This document shows, piece by piece, positions 1 to 8,581 of a stretch of 64,000 bases of DNA (positions within the stretch are counted from its first letter, which is position 1; each line of letters opens with the position of its first letter). The translations under genes were made by a program, and so were the position numbers. Origin of the DNA: Grimontia celer (GTDB lineage Bacteria > Pseudomonadota > Gammaproteobacteria > Enterobacterales > Vibrionaceae); the NCBI RefSeq assembly GCF_900055185.1, contig NZ_FIZX01000002.1, forward strand, positions 438,586 through 502,585, written 5' to 3'. The notes under the pieces are model-generated. The model was given only the letters and a program-made list of their open reading frames with translations. It was not told the origin of the DNA and made no database searches.

Positions 1-148
1 GAATTTTGTAATCCACAGGGTTAACAGCAATCGCACCGACTTTAACCAGCAAATCGCGACCAGCAGCAATAGGTTGAGGCAGCTCGATATCAATCAGAGA
101 TTCTGCATCAGAGATGGGGAGGCTTTTTGCGTATCCAATGGCTTTCAT
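1..148 (-). CDS. Zinc-type alcohol dehydrogenase / quinone oxidoreductase, N-terminal part
   Basis: Only the first 49 codons lie in the window; the rest runs off the left edge. The translation starts MKAIGYAKSLPI and reaches a VGAIAVNPVDYKI stretch. That is the N-terminal GroES-like fold of medium-chain dehydrogenases of the quinone oxidoreductase type, where NPVDYK is a familiar motif. The start ATG at 148 is preceded by GGAG. The gene is divergent from the LysR gene at 262, a common pairing in which the regulator controls an oxidoreductase responding to electrophiles or quinones. The family is fairly clear; the substrate is unknown. Confidence 0.75.
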   Translation of the reverse strand, partial: MKAIGYAKSLPISDAESLIDIELPQPIAAGRDLLVKVGAIAVNPVDYKI

Positions 149-226
149 TTTAATTCTCCGAATGTGTTTTTGTTTTGATGGGGAAAGATTAGGGGTTGGA
201 GAGTTAATGATAAACAGCGTAATATT

Positions 227-249
227 AAATTTATTATCAAAATAAATTT
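227..249. promoter_or_regulatory. A/T-rich hyphenated palindrome between divergent genes
   Basis: A perfect 9-bp dyad, AAATTTATT / AATAAATTT, is separated by ATCAA. It ends 12 bp before the LysR start codon, inside the 113-bp divergent promoter region. LysR-type regulators usually bind A/T-rich interrupted palindromes with a T-N11-A core, so this is a candidate autoregulatory site. The binding role is inferred from position and symmetry only. Confidence 0.4.
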
Positions 250-261
250 GAGAATGAGACT

Positions 262-1206
262 ATGCAGATTAACGATCTTCAGATTGTGCTTAAGGTGGCA
301 GAGTTTCGCAGTATTACGGCTGCTGCCACGCATCTTGACATGCAAACGGCAACGGCCAGCGCCGCCGTAAAGCGGGTGGAGCATGAACTAGGTGTCGAAT
401 TGTTTGTTCGTACAACACGTAGTCTTCGCCTTTCCAGTGCGGGTGAGCGATACCTTCCGCAATGTGAACAAGCTCTCCAGATGCTGGAGCAAGCAAACCG
501 CAACATGAAAGATGAACTGGATATCATCGACGGTGAATTGCGTCTTGCTGTGTCATCAGATCTAGGGCGAAACGTTGTCCTGCCTTGGTTGGATGAATTT
601 ATAGATGCGCACCCTGGGGTGACCCTTCGTACTAACATCAGCGACAGCAATGTGGATTTTTATCGGGATGCTATAGATATCGCACTACGATATGGCTCGC
701 CAGGGGAGAGTAACGTGTATGGCTTCAAAATCTGTCACGTACCAAGACTGCTTTGCGCGGCGCCCGAATACATTGAAAAATATGGCGTGCCATCACATCC
801 CCAGGACATGACAGAACACAATGCGCTGCTGTTTCAATTGAGTGACATGCTGCATGATGTCTGGGAGTTTGATGGTGGTGATTGTAAACAGAAGGTTCGG
901 GTCAGTGGAAACCGCGCATCAAACGATGCAGATTTGGTGCGCCGCTGGTGTGTTGCTGGGAAGGGTATTGCGGCGAAGTCCTCGTTGGATATGGCAGCAG
1001 ACTTGATGGCGGGCAGGGTAGTGAATCTGATGAGAGAGACACCACCTGTCAGTACTGAATTATGGTTGGTCTTCCCCAGTCGTCAGTCCATCACTCCCGC
1101 AGCAAGGCTGCTGCGGGATATGCTCCGGGAAAAGTGTACTGCACTACTGACAGGGCTGATGGAAGAGGGTGTGTTGAGCGCCGATGATCTTGCTCCATCA
1201 GTGTAA
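262..1206 (+). CDS. LysR-family transcriptional regulator
   Basis: 314 aa, normal for LysR regulators. Residues 1-60 form the winged helix-turn-helix (NDLQIVLKVAEFRSITAAA, then ATASAAVKRVEHELGVELF), and the rest is a LysR substrate-binding domain (LRLAVSSDLGRNVVLPWL onward). A purine-rich GAGAATGAG sits just before the ATG at 262. It is divergent from the oxidoreductase at 1-148, which is its most likely target. It resembles the common CrgA/DhcR-like group next to oxidoreductases. The effector cannot be told from sequence. Confidence 0.9.
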   Translation: MQINDLQIVLKVAEFRSITAAATHLDMQTATASAAVKRVEHELGVELFVRTTRSLRLSSAGERYLPQCEQALQMLEQANRNMKDELDIIDGELRLAVSSDLGRNVVLPWLDEFIDAHPGVTLRTNISDSNVDFYRDAIDIALRYGSPGESNVYGFKICHVPRLLCAAPEYIEKYGVPSHPQDMTEHNALLFQLSDMLHDVWEFDGGDCKQKVRVSGNRASNDADLVRRWCVAGKGIAAKSSLDMAADLMAGRVVNLMRETPPVSTELWLVFPSRQSITPAARLLRDMLREKCTALLTGLMEEGVLSADDLAPSV

Positions 1207-1217
1207 TAAGCCTGTCT

Positions 1218-1256
1218 AGGGGCTGTCTACAGCCCCTAAAACTTGTAGACAGCCCC
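1218..1256. terminator. Nested inverted repeats between convergent lysR and ompV-like gene
   Basis: AGGGGCTG (1218-1225) pairs with CAGCCCCT (1230-1237). GGGGCTGTCTAC (1219-1230) can alternatively pair with GTAGACAGCCCC (1245-1256). The two structures are mutually exclusive. They lie at the junction of two convergent genes and overlap the stop codon of the OmpV-like gene, so a bidirectional terminator is plausible, although there is no long T-run. The CTAGGGGCTG core also resembles the end of the element at 43644-43913. Confidence 0.5.
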
Positions 1257-1964
1257 AAGGCTGAACTCCCAACCCAAATCGTTTTGTACAAGGGGGCTGT
1301 CGCTATCATGGTGCTCAAGTGCAACTTCAGAAATGGCCAGCCAGTTTTCAGAAAGATCGTAAAGGGCGATAACACCGCCTTTGTAAACCCAGGTTTCGTC
1401 AGCGCTGAATTCAGCCAAGCCAGAGGCAGAAGACTCCTGGGCTGAGATGGAATACAGATGCTGGGAAAGCTTCTCGTCGCGATAATTCACTTCCACGTAA
1501 GGTGACAAGACAAAGTCAGCGATGGGCGTGTCGAACGCTCGGCCAAGATGAAGTTGGATTTCGTAGCCATTGTGCTCGTTGGTGACATCATGAAGATAGG
1601 TGAGGCGGGCACCGACAGTGCCGATAGTCACGCCAAGCTCGCCGTTGCCATCGCGGTTATTTATCCCTGAGGGAATGTCGTCAAAATCGTCAGAAACTTC
1701 TGCAAAGCGCAGGTTACCGGAAAGGCCAATAAACGGGATGGGGTTGTAAGTGAACAAGCTGCCATCAATAAAGCCATGTTCACTGTTGTAAAACAGGTAT
1801 GGCTCTGCCCCTGCCTTTGTGCCTTGATTTGAAAAGACCGATTCCCCAACAGTCACTCCGGCACCGACAAAACCAAAATCCTTGTATTTATCCTGTGCTA
1901 AAGCTGGCGTCGCGATGACAGACAGCAATAGAGGGGACAGGATTGATATGACGCTTTTTCTCAT
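1236..1964 (-). CDS. MipA/OmpV-family outer membrane protein
   Basis: 242 aa. It has a cleavable signal peptide (MRKSVISILSPLLLSVIATPALA, cleavage near residue 23) followed by a beta-barrel pattern of alternating residues and a terminal aromatic (AVYKF), typical of outer membrane proteins. The FVGAGVTVGES opening and repeated GVTIGTVGARLTY-type strands match the MipA/OmpV family, whose members are barrels or murein-interacting scaffold proteins. A strong AAAGGAGAG ribosome site precedes the ATG at 1964. It is downstream of the chemoreceptor at 2026-3408 on the same strand but separated by 61 bp. Precise role unknown. Confidence 0.8.
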   Translation of the reverse strand: MRKSVISILSPLLLSVIATPALAQDKYKDFGFVGAGVTVGESVFSNQGTKAGAEPYLFYNSEHGFIDGSLFTYNPIPFIGLSGNLRFAEVSDDFDDIPSGINNRDGNGELGVTIGTVGARLTYLHDVTNEHNGYEIQLHLGRAFDTPIADFVLSPYVEVNYRDEKLSQHLYSISAQESSASGLAEFSADETWVYKGGVIALYDLSENWLAISEVALEHHDSDSPLVQNDLGWEFSLGAVYKF

Positions 1965-2025
1965 TACAGCTCTCCTTTCTATAAAAAAGAAGAACTGAAA
2001 TGGGGGAAGTTTCTTTCAACAGCCC

Positions 2026-3408
2026 CTAGCTTTGCCGGTTACCTTTGATGAGATCTTCGATGGTCTCAGTCACTTGTTTGAGTTTTAGGCTTTGCTCTTT
2101 GTAACTCATCGAAACTTCCGAGGTTTCATTGGCAATCTGGTGGTTGTTGTTGACGATTCCTGTCATGGACTCCATGGCAGAATTCACCTGAATGAGGCCT
2201 TTCATTTGCTGGTTGAACGCCTGACTAAAGGAATCAATTTCCTGCGCCAGCCCTTCAATTTTGTTGGAGATATTCGAAAAACTGACCTGGGTTTGCTCCG
2301 AAAGCGCCTTACTTTCCTTCACCCGTAACTCTGTGTCTTGCACTATCTGGCCAACAGTGACCATCGAGTCTTTCAGCAGCTTATCGATATCTTGCGATGC
2401 CTGACCCGACATTAAGGCCAACTGGCCTACTTCCTGAGCCACAACGGCGAACCCGCGTCCGTGCTCACCTGCACGCTCGGCTTCTATAGAAGCATTGAGC
2501 GACAGCAGCTTGGTTTGGAAAACAATGTCATGAATGACCTTGGTGTAGTCGGAGATCTTTCTGATGATCTCGTTTATCTCCTGCAATTGCTTGTTGGAGT
2601 TTTCAATCAGCACGACCGAATGCGCCATTTTGTCCATGTTCTTGCTACCGTCAGAGCTGAGCGCTAACGTGCCTTTGGACACATCCAGACAGGTCAGGAC
2701 GTTCTCATTGGTGCGCTCCACCATCTCCCGGATTTCAGACATGGCAGATACGTTGGAATCCAGCGCGCTTCGCTGTTTCTCAACCCCATTGGCAATGTCT
2801 TTGGCGCCTTGTAGAACAAGCTGGGAATTCTCCTGAGCAGCTTCAGATACATAGGCGAGGTCTTTGGTGATTGAAATGAGCGGCTTAGAAAGTCGCATTG
2901 AAACGAAGTAGATGATCAGGCAAAGCAGAACGATGATGCTGACAAAGCAAAACAGCACCACTTGCAGATTCCTTTGCAATGCCGCCGTTGAGGCCTTTTC
3001 GTTGTAGGTAATATTCAGCACACCGAGCAAAGTACCATCAGGAGAGAGGATTTCTTCCGAATACTTCAATGCCCCTTCATTGGTTTCCTTGGGGGCAGTT
3101 TCTGTGTAAGGCACCCCAAGGCTGTCCATAAACTGGATATGGTCAATATCCTGATCTTTCATTCCAACCTGAACAAACTCCTCCAACGCCGACAAGTCAT
3201 AATTCATGATGTATGTCTTGCTGGATTGATTCAGAAAGTTGGCCAATGACTGAACCTTCCCTTTTTGTATTTGGGAAAGCTCTTGCGCAGTCATGTGGTG
3301 GAAGAACACAGCCGCCAAAACCAGCAATGCGGTGATACTCCCGATTAAGGGAACAAGAATCCGGTACTTAAGCGACAACCCTTTAAAAAACGACATCCAC
3401 TTATTCAT
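2026..3408 (-). CDS. Methyl-accepting chemotaxis protein
   Basis: 460 aa inner-membrane chemoreceptor. Transmembrane segments at about 16-37 and 149-170 bracket a short periplasmic sensor of about 110 residues. A HAMP-like stretch ([14 protein letters not shown]) and the cytoplasmic signalling coiled coil follow. The hairpin tip that binds CheA/CheW is visible at about 297-330 ([20 protein letters not shown] then [11 protein letters not shown]). The gene starts 4 bp after the stop of the binding-protein gene at 3413-4558, so the two are almost certainly translated together. The sensor may therefore read ligand through that binding protein. No C-terminal CheR-tethering pentapeptide is seen. 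Confidence 0.92.
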   Translation of the reverse strand: MNKWMSFFKGLSLKYRILVPLIGSITALLVLAAVFFHHMTAQELSQIQKGKVQSLANFLNQSSKTYIMNYDLSALEEFVQVGMKDQDIDHIQFMDSLGVPYTETAPKETNEGALKYSEEILSPDGTLLGVLNITYNEKASTAALQRNLQVVLFCFVSIIVLLCLIIYFVSMRLSKPLISITKDLAYVSEAAQENSQLVLQGAKDIANGVEKQRSALDSNVSAMSEIREMVERTNENVLTCLDVSKGTLALSSDGSKNMDKMAHSVVLIENSNKQLQEINEIIRKISDYTKVIHDIVFQTKLLSLNASIEAERAGEHGRGFAVVAQEVGQLALMSGQASQDIDKLLKDSMVTVGQIVQDTELRVKESKALSEQTQVSFSNISNKIEGLAQEIDSFSQAFNQQMKGLIQVNSAMESMTGIVNNNHQIANETSEVSMSYKEQSLKLKQVTETIEDLIKGNRQS

Positions 3409-3412
3409 GGCT

Positions 3413-4558
3413 TCACTTCATACTGTTGACTGGAATCGCTTTGCCATTCTCGATTTTCGTCAGGTATACATCGTCCAGGCCCTGTCTATCAGACTTACTG
3501 AAGTTCACGTTAAGACCGCCAAAGTTCTTGTTGCTGATGTTCTCCATCGCACTGACAAAATTTGAACGGGTGAGTGATTGACCAGCCTGCTGTAAGGCTT
3601 CAACAATCACCATGGCATTCAAATAGCCTTCCAGTTGGGTGTAGTAAGGGCTATCAACACCTTGGGCGGCGAGATCTTTTTTGAAGTCTTCAATAATGCG
3701 AAGGTCACTTTCATCTGGGTTAGGCATGACCTGAGATATATAACTGCCGTTGCCATCAGCACCCAGTTCTGCAATCAGCTTTTTAGTGCCCACAAAAGAG
3801 ATATTGGCGAACTTAGCGTCAAAGCCTTTCTGATTCGCCAGTTTGATGAAAGCACCACAGGCTTTATAGGCGCCGACTAAAATCACGGCATCCGGATTTT
3901 TGCTCATGATGCTGTTCAGCCCTTGCTCGACATCCAAGGTATTCCGGGTATATCTGCCTTCCGCATGGATTTTGAGACCGCGTTTTCTGAGCGCGCGCTG
4001 CACGCCCGCTTTACCTGCTGCGCCATAGCCGTCGTCCTGAATAAACACGGCAATTTTCTTGTATCCCAAATCATTGATGAAATGGTTAACCAGCTTTTCG
4101 GTTTCATTGAAGTAGCTGGCGCGGATATTAAAAATATTTGGATTCGCAGGGGTGCGGAGAAACTCTGCGCCGGTGAAAGGGCCGATATAAGGGACTTTTG
4201 CGCGGTTCACTTCGGGAACGACAGCTTTTGAAGTGGGTGTGCCAACGAAGCTGACGAGGGCAAAGACTTTGTCAGTGTAAATCAGCCTCTTGGCATTCTT
4301 GGCTGCGCGATCCGGCTCGTAACCATCATCAAGGGAAATGACCTTGATCTGCCTGCCATGAACGCCGCCTTGCTGGTTAATTTTCTCAAAGTAGGCGAGG
4401 GTACCCGCTTTCACCCCAGTGCCTAAACCCGAGGCTGGGCCGGAAAGGGCATTACTCATGCCTAATGTTATGGTGGTGTCAGTGACGCCGACTTCAGCAA
4501 AAACGGTATATGGTAGCGCGAGAAAGGACACCAATATCCAGCGTAAGAATTTCATCAC
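3413..4558 (-). CDS. Periplasmic ligand-binding protein (branched-chain amino-acid/amide type)
   Basis: 381 aa with a signal peptide ([21 protein letters not shown]). It then has the leucine-binding-protein fold of the Peripla_BP_6 family: [46 protein letters not shown]-like, [16 protein letters not shown] and [14 protein letters not shown]-like segments. No permease or ATPase genes accompany it. It is followed after 4 bp by a chemoreceptor, so a sensory role is more likely than transport, although it could serve an ABC permease encoded elsewhere. The ligand is probably a small amide, amino acid or carboxylate, but cannot be named. Confidence 0.85.
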   Translation of the reverse strand: MMKFLRWILVSFLALPYTVFAEVGVTDTTITLGMSNALSGPASGLGTGVKAGTLAYFEKINQQGGVHGRQIKVISLDDGYEPDRAAKNAKRLIYTDKVFALVSFVGTPTSKAVVPEVNRAKVPYIGPFTGAEFLRTPANPNIFNIRASYFNETEKLVNHFINDLGYKKIAVFIQDDGYGAAGKAGVQRALRKRGLKIHAEGRYTRNTLDVEQGLNSIMSKNPDAVILVGAYKACGAFIKLANQKGFDAKFANISFVGTKKLIAELGADGNGSYISQVMPNPDESDLRIIEDFKKDLAAQGVDSPYYTQLEGYLNAMVIVEALQQAGQSLTRSNFVSAMENISNKNFGGLNVNFSKSDRQGLDDVYLTKIENGKAIPVNSMK

Positions 4559-4652
4559 AAAGTCCCTTACTAACTATTTGGTTATTAGTGAGTATAGGAA
4601 ACATAGCCAATGTTTCATTATTGAGATTTTATGATGTCGAAATCAGCGCTGG

Positions 4653-5147
4653 TTACAGGCAGGGATATTCGTAAAGCGCGGCATCGAAGCCTTCGATTTC
4701 CCGCCGGTCAATAAAATAAAAACCGAACGATTCGTAGAAATTACGAAGCCTCGGTCTGTCACCGTGGCAATCACAGCGCAGCCACTGTCTCCCCTCTGAT
4801 TTAACTAGGTCCACCATAGCCTGTAAAACGCGATGACCAATACCGCGGGTGATAAAGGCGTCGCCAATCACTAGTTTGTGAAAAAACAAAGAGTCATCAG
4901 CAGTGATTTGAGGCCAGAAAAGAGCATCTCTTTCGAGGATGAAGACACCGCCGATGATCTGGTCTTCTTCTTTGACCAGATACAGGCTGTCATCGCCGTA
5001 TGCTTTTTGTAGTGCAGACACCGAGACCTCTTCACGCTCCCAAAGAGGGATCCCCGCGCCTTCGAGTCTTTCAATGGCTTCGAAAAGAAACCCTTCAATT
5101 GTTCGCCAATCGTCAGGATGGGTAGATTTTGTCAGTGATATCGGCAT
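4653..5147 (-). CDS. GNAT-family N-acetyltransferase
   Basis: 164 aa, a single GNAT domain. The acetyl-CoA pyrophosphate loop is TRGIGHRVLQAMVDLV at about 98-113, after the LVIGDAF strand; the C-terminal NFYESFGFYFIDRREIEGF matches GNAT motif B. The substrate is unknown. The ribosome site before the ATG at 5147 is weak. It lies in the same orientation as the 65-codon gene upstream (5181-5378), 33 bp away. Confidence 0.85.
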   Translation of the reverse strand: MPISLTKSTHPDDWRTIEGFLFEAIERLEGAGIPLWEREEVSVSALQKAYGDDSLYLVKEEDQIIGGVFILERDALFWPQITADDSLFFHKLVIGDAFITRGIGHRVLQAMVDLVKSEGRQWLRCDCHGDRPRLRNFYESFGFYFIDRREIEGFDAALYEYPCL

Positions 5148-5180
5148 AGATCTCAGTGTTCTGCGACCGCGGCGTTGAGT

Positions 5181-5378
5181 TTAGACCTCTGACGTTTCAG
5201 ACAGGGATTTTTTCAGCGAGCGGGCTTTGTTAAGTTCAATTTTATAGGCAGCCAATAGGGTGGAAAGATCACTCACTTTCACCGTGCAGTTGCCCTCGTT
5301 GTCCATCGAGTTTATAGCGTCGTTGTTAAGTCTGGCGAGTGCATCACGCGTCGCCGGAGTATCGGTTGTAATAGGCAT
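5181..5378 (-). CDS. Small hypothetical protein
   Basis: 65 aa, acidic N-terminal half and a lysine-rich helical C-terminus (LNKARSLKKSLSE). There is no signal peptide, membrane segment or recognised domain. It has no convincing Shine-Dalgarno sequence but is co-directional with and close to the GNAT gene. It may be a real small protein; function unknown. Confidence 0.45.
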   Translation of the reverse strand: MPITTDTPATRDALARLNNDAINSMDNEGNCTVKVSDLSTLLAAYKIELNKARSLKKSLSETSEV

Positions 5379-5690
5379 TGTTATTGACTTTTTTGTTATT
5401 AATGTTGGGCTATTTAATCAGAAAGCGACTCAAGGAAACAATCTGGTTTTGAAACGGATTGTTTCAGTCAATCGAAGTGTAGCGCTTGGTGCCATAGGCG
5501 GCAGAGTTGGCGCAAAAATTAACCAGAAAATTAGACTTGTCACCCAATTGTAATGAAATTAGCCGCTTAAAGTTACTCAAAGCGGCCATTCATTAAATAG
5601 TTTGAATGTCATTTCAAGCGCGGAAAGCACGTGTTACTTGCTTTCTAAGAGGACTGAAGTTTTGCGATCAACTTCGAATAATTTAGACGC
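5379..5690. other. Intergenic stretch without a recognised gene
   Basis: 312 bp between the small gene at 5181 and the lipocalin gene. A stem with GCCGCTT (5562-5568) and AAGCGGC (5580-5586) is the only local structure noticed; it lacks a T-run and is a weak terminator candidate. The reading frames across this stretch look like chance. Confidence 0.4.
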
Positions 5691-6209
5691 CTACTCGCTG
5701 TGGGTAGGGTAAATCAGGGCTTCAGTATCAAAGCCTCGGGATTTGGCAGCTTCGATGAATTTCTGCATTACCTCTTCCGAAACCTCTGGTGTTCTCGCTA
5801 GCAACCATAGGTAATCTGTATTGAAGCCTGAGACGAAGGCATAGTCGTAGTTTTCACCTAATCCAAACACCACGTAAGACGAGTAAAAAGGGCCAAAGAA
5901 GGAGACTTTCAAATGAGCGACATCACGTTCACCGACAAAGTAGGCTCGGCCTAACGCTTCACTCCATTCTTTGTCTTCATCCTTGTAACCGCGGTTAATA
6001 ACGTTTATCCCGCCATCTTCGCGTGGTGTGTACTCTGCGGAAACCGAAGAAAGACCGCGTTCGAAGGAGTGATCGAGTCTTGCGATCTCGTACCATTTTC
6101 CAAGATAGCGTTGTTCGTCAAATCCGGTGACAGGCTCAACACCTTCAGGAACGGATTGGCAGGCAGTCAGGCCAAAAAGGGAGGCTGCAATCAAAAGCGC
6201 TTTAAACAT
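5691..6209 (-). CDS. blc: Outer-membrane lipocalin lipoprotein (Blc-like)
   Basis: 172 aa from the ATG at 6209. It starts with a lipoprotein signal peptide, MFKALLIAASLFGLTAC, with the lipobox LTAC. The lipocalin signature follows: DEQRYLGKWYEIARLDHSFERGL (GxWYEIAR), then YVVFGLGENYDYAFVSG and YLWLLARTP, a good match to bacterial Blc lipocalins. These sit in the outer membrane and bind lysophospholipids or other lipids. The frame is open upstream to 6278 (ATG directly after the esterase stop), but that start would bury the signal peptide, so 6209 is preferred. It is probably co-transcribed with the esterase at 6279-6914, suggesting a role in handling membrane lipids. Confidence 0.88.
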   Translation of the reverse strand: MFKALLIAASLFGLTACQSVPEGVEPVTGFDEQRYLGKWYEIARLDHSFERGLSSVSAEYTPREDGGINVINRGYKDEDKEWSEALGRAYFVGERDVAHLKVSFFGPFYSSYVVFGLGENYDYAFVSGFNTDYLWLLARTPEVSEEVMQKFIEAAKSRGFDTEALIYPTHSE

Positions 6210-6278
6210 AAATCGTGTCTTCTTTTTATTTGTTGGAGTAATTGTTTTTAGTACGGTGCCAAACACCTTGTAGCTCAT

Positions 6279-6914
6279 TTAACGAAGAATTTTCGTCAGT
6301 GCATCAGCCAATGCCGCATGACCTGCTTCATCAAGATGGAGGCCATCAATAGGTGATGCCTCACAGACGGTGGCTGCTTCGAAGAAACTGCAGCCTTCTT
6401 CCTCTGCCACTGCACGGAAAAAGCTCGCAAGCTCAAGAGACTTCTTTCGACCATCACGAAAACCTGAAGCCCAGTTGTTGGCGTCATTCATTGGTGCAGG
6501 CGAAACAATCAAAATACGTGGTGTTGGATGGCCTGCGTTGTCGCACTCTTTGACCTGGCCAATCAGTTTGCGAATGCCTTCTGCAATCCAGGCGGGCTCG
6601 GAAGGGAACTGGGATTTCAAATCATTGGTACCGAGTGTGATCATCACGTAATCCAGTGGGCGGTGTGTGAGCAGCAGCATGGGCAGAGCGGCACTTCCAT
6701 CGCGGTAAGGCTTCATTGGGTCATTCCACACTGTGGTGCGCCCGTTGAGACCCTCCTCAATAATCACAAAACGGTCTTTGGGGCCGTCGTCTTTGCCAAT
6801 GTTGAGCGCGAGTTGTAGGCGTGAAGTCCAGCGAATGCCCTCGCCCCAGCGCGAGCCATTTGAAGGGTTGTAACCCCAAGTATTTGAATCACCAAAACAT
6901 AAAATCCGTGGCAT
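6279..6914 (-). CDS. SGNH/GDSL-type hydrolase (esterase)
   Basis: 211 aa from the ATG at 6914, which has AAAGGGA seven bases upstream; a longer TTG start at 6935 is less likely. The SGNH blocks are visible: FGDSNTWGYNP (nucleophile Ser, block I), GLNGRTT (block II region), LGTNDLK (block III, Asn) and DGLHLDEAGH (block V, catalytic Asp and His). There is no signal peptide, so it is likely cytoplasmic, resembling arylesterase/acetylesterase relatives. It sits directly upstream of the lipocalin gene on the same strand. Confidence 0.87.
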   Translation of the reverse strand: MPRILCFGDSNTWGYNPSNGSRWGEGIRWTSRLQLALNIGKDDGPKDRFVIIEEGLNGRTTVWNDPMKPYRDGSAALPMLLLTHRPLDYVMITLGTNDLKSQFPSEPAWIAEGIRKLIGQVKECDNAGHPTPRILIVSPAPMNDANNWASGFRDGRKKSLELASFFRAVAEEEGCSFFEAATVCEASPIDGLHLDEAGHAALADALTKILR

Positions 6915-7207
6915 GGAGGTATCCCTTTTTCTCAAGTGCTTCCATTTTACGATGATTAGCGGAATTCGTCGTCAATTGACTGCGATGGATTGACGCTTTT
7001 CATTTTTACCGTGTCGCGTGTTGAATGGCTCGGATGTTTAAAACGGCTCAATTTAGGCAGCAGGGATGAGGCCTATCCACTATCGGTTCAAGAAAGCGCT
7101 TCTAATCAGAGCGCGAAGCACCCAAGCAAGGGACGAAGCGGGATCTGCAATAAGGGATGTCAGAGTCTTAGGTAGATAGGGTTCCGAATACAAGGAGGTC
7201 AGATGCA

Positions 7208-8539
7208 ATGAATGAAAAAACACCCATGCAGAAGCGAGCCGCCGAAGCCAGGCACACAACCTCTGTTGATCAATCTAATCGACGAGTGCCGATCAATCTC
7301 AGGCAGTCGGGTCCCACACCGGTCGAACTACTGATCTCTACACGGGTGAGAAAATCTCCCTATTGGCATCTCTCTTACGAATCTGACTGCTGGCAGGCCA
7401 CGATTTATAACCGCATGTATCACCCCCGGGCTCATATTCCTAAAGAACAAGGCGGCGTGATGGCGGAGTATGATGCGCTGGTCAACCATGTGGCGATGTG
7501 GAATGTTGCGGTTGAGCGCCAGATTCAGGTGAAAGGGCCGGATGCTGAAAAGTTCGTCGACTTCGTTATCACTCGCCCTGCCAATATCATCAAGCCCATG
7601 CGCGGAAAGTACGTGATCTTGTGTAACGAAGAAGGCGGGATCATGAATGACCCTGTGCTTTTGCGTATTGCGGAAGATGAATTCTGGTTTTCGATTTCAG
7701 ACAGTGACATCGAATTTTGGCTGCGTGGCGTGAACATCGGCAAAGGCTTTGATGTCACCATTGCGGAAATTGATGTCTGTCCGGTACAAATCCAAGGGCC
7801 GAAATCCGAAGCGCTGATGACGGATCTGTTTGGCTCAGCAGTTAGTGATATTCCCTTTTATGGTTTGATGGAAGGTACGCTCAATGGGGCTAACGTGATT
7901 ATCTCCCAGACCGGATTCAGCGGCGAAAAGGGCTACGAAATCTACTGCTTGGAAGCGACGTTGAACGCGGAAAAAGTCTGGTATGGCGTGCTGGAAGCAG
8001 GTGAAAAACATAATCTGAAAGTGACCGCAGTCGCTCATCACCGCCGCATTGCCGCTGGCATTCTTTCCTGGGGGCAGGATGTTGATCAGGAAGTTTCTCC
8101 TTTTCAATGTAACCTCGCCTATCAAGTGCCGAAAGATAAAGAAGGCGACTACATAGGCAAGGCGGCACTTGAGAAAGCCAGGGTACAAATTGAAGCCGGA
8201 GCATCTCCGTATCCCCTTGGTATGGTTGGGATTGTCTTTGGTGGCGAGCCAGTGATCGATTACGCCAACGATTTTTGGCTGATTTATGGCGAAGAGGGTG
8301 ATGATGCAGTCGGCTACGTGACATCTCCTTGGTACAGCCCAGAACTGGAAACCAACATCGCGCTTTGCCATGTACCCTGGAATGGACGGGATGTCGGTAC
8401 CAAATACAGGGTGGCGTTGCCAACGGAATTTGGCGGAGAGGTTGTCGAAGCCGAGGTTGTCAGTATACCCTTCCGGCCTTCCGTGAATCCTAACTCCCGG
8501 GAAGTAGAGAAATCGCGTACCAGTGCGCCTGTTTCCTGA
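7208..8539 (+). CDS. DmdA/GcvT-like tetrahydrofolate-dependent methyltransferase (demethylase)
   Basis: 443 aa. After a roughly 45-residue polar N-terminal extension comes a full glycine-cleavage-T-protein fold. It begins LLISTRVRKSPYWHL, continues WNVAVERQIQVKGPDA and GGIMNDPVLLR (the folate-site Asp region of T-proteins), then DEFWFSISDSDIEFW and VQIQGPKSEALM, and ends in a C-terminal barrel. From memory these segments resemble DMSP demethylase DmdA (AERQVEI, NDPVVLKL, WWISIADSD) more than GcvT. Such enzymes move a methyl group from an osmolyte to THF. A strong AAGGAGG precedes the ATG. Neighbouring MetF-like and Fhs genes fit a methyl-THF product. DMSP, glycine betaine or another methyl donor are all possible. 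Confidence 0.8.
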   Translation: MNEKTPMQKRAAEARHTTSVDQSNRRVPINLRQSGPTPVELLISTRVRKSPYWHLSYESDCWQATIYNRMYHPRAHIPKEQGGVMAEYDALVNHVAMWNVAVERQIQVKGPDAEKFVDFVITRPANIIKPMRGKYVILCNEEGGIMNDPVLLRIAEDEFWFSISDSDIEFWLRGVNIGKGFDVTIAEIDVCPVQIQGPKSEALMTDLFGSAVSDIPFYGLMEGTLNGANVIISQTGFSGEKGYEIYCLEATLNAEKVWYGVLEAGEKHNLKVTAVAHHRRIAAGILSWGQDVDQEVSPFQCNLAYQVPKDKEGDYIGKAALEKARVQIEAGASPYPLGMVGIVFGGEPVIDYANDFWLIYGEEGDDAVGYVTSPWYSPELETNIALCHVPWNGRDVGTKYRVALPTEFGGEVVEAEVVSIPFRPSVNPNSREVEKSRTSAPVS

Positions 8540-8581
8540 CCTATTTGCTGGCGGTGCAAAGCGCCGCCACTTTCTGGCGAA

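Noticed and set aside
6990-7175. 61-codon plus-strand frame upstream of the DmdA-like gene
   Set aside because: No ribosome site, no recognisable domain and odd composition; the interval looks like the promoter/leader of the gene at 7208. I also looked for glycine and THF riboswitch motifs there and saw none.
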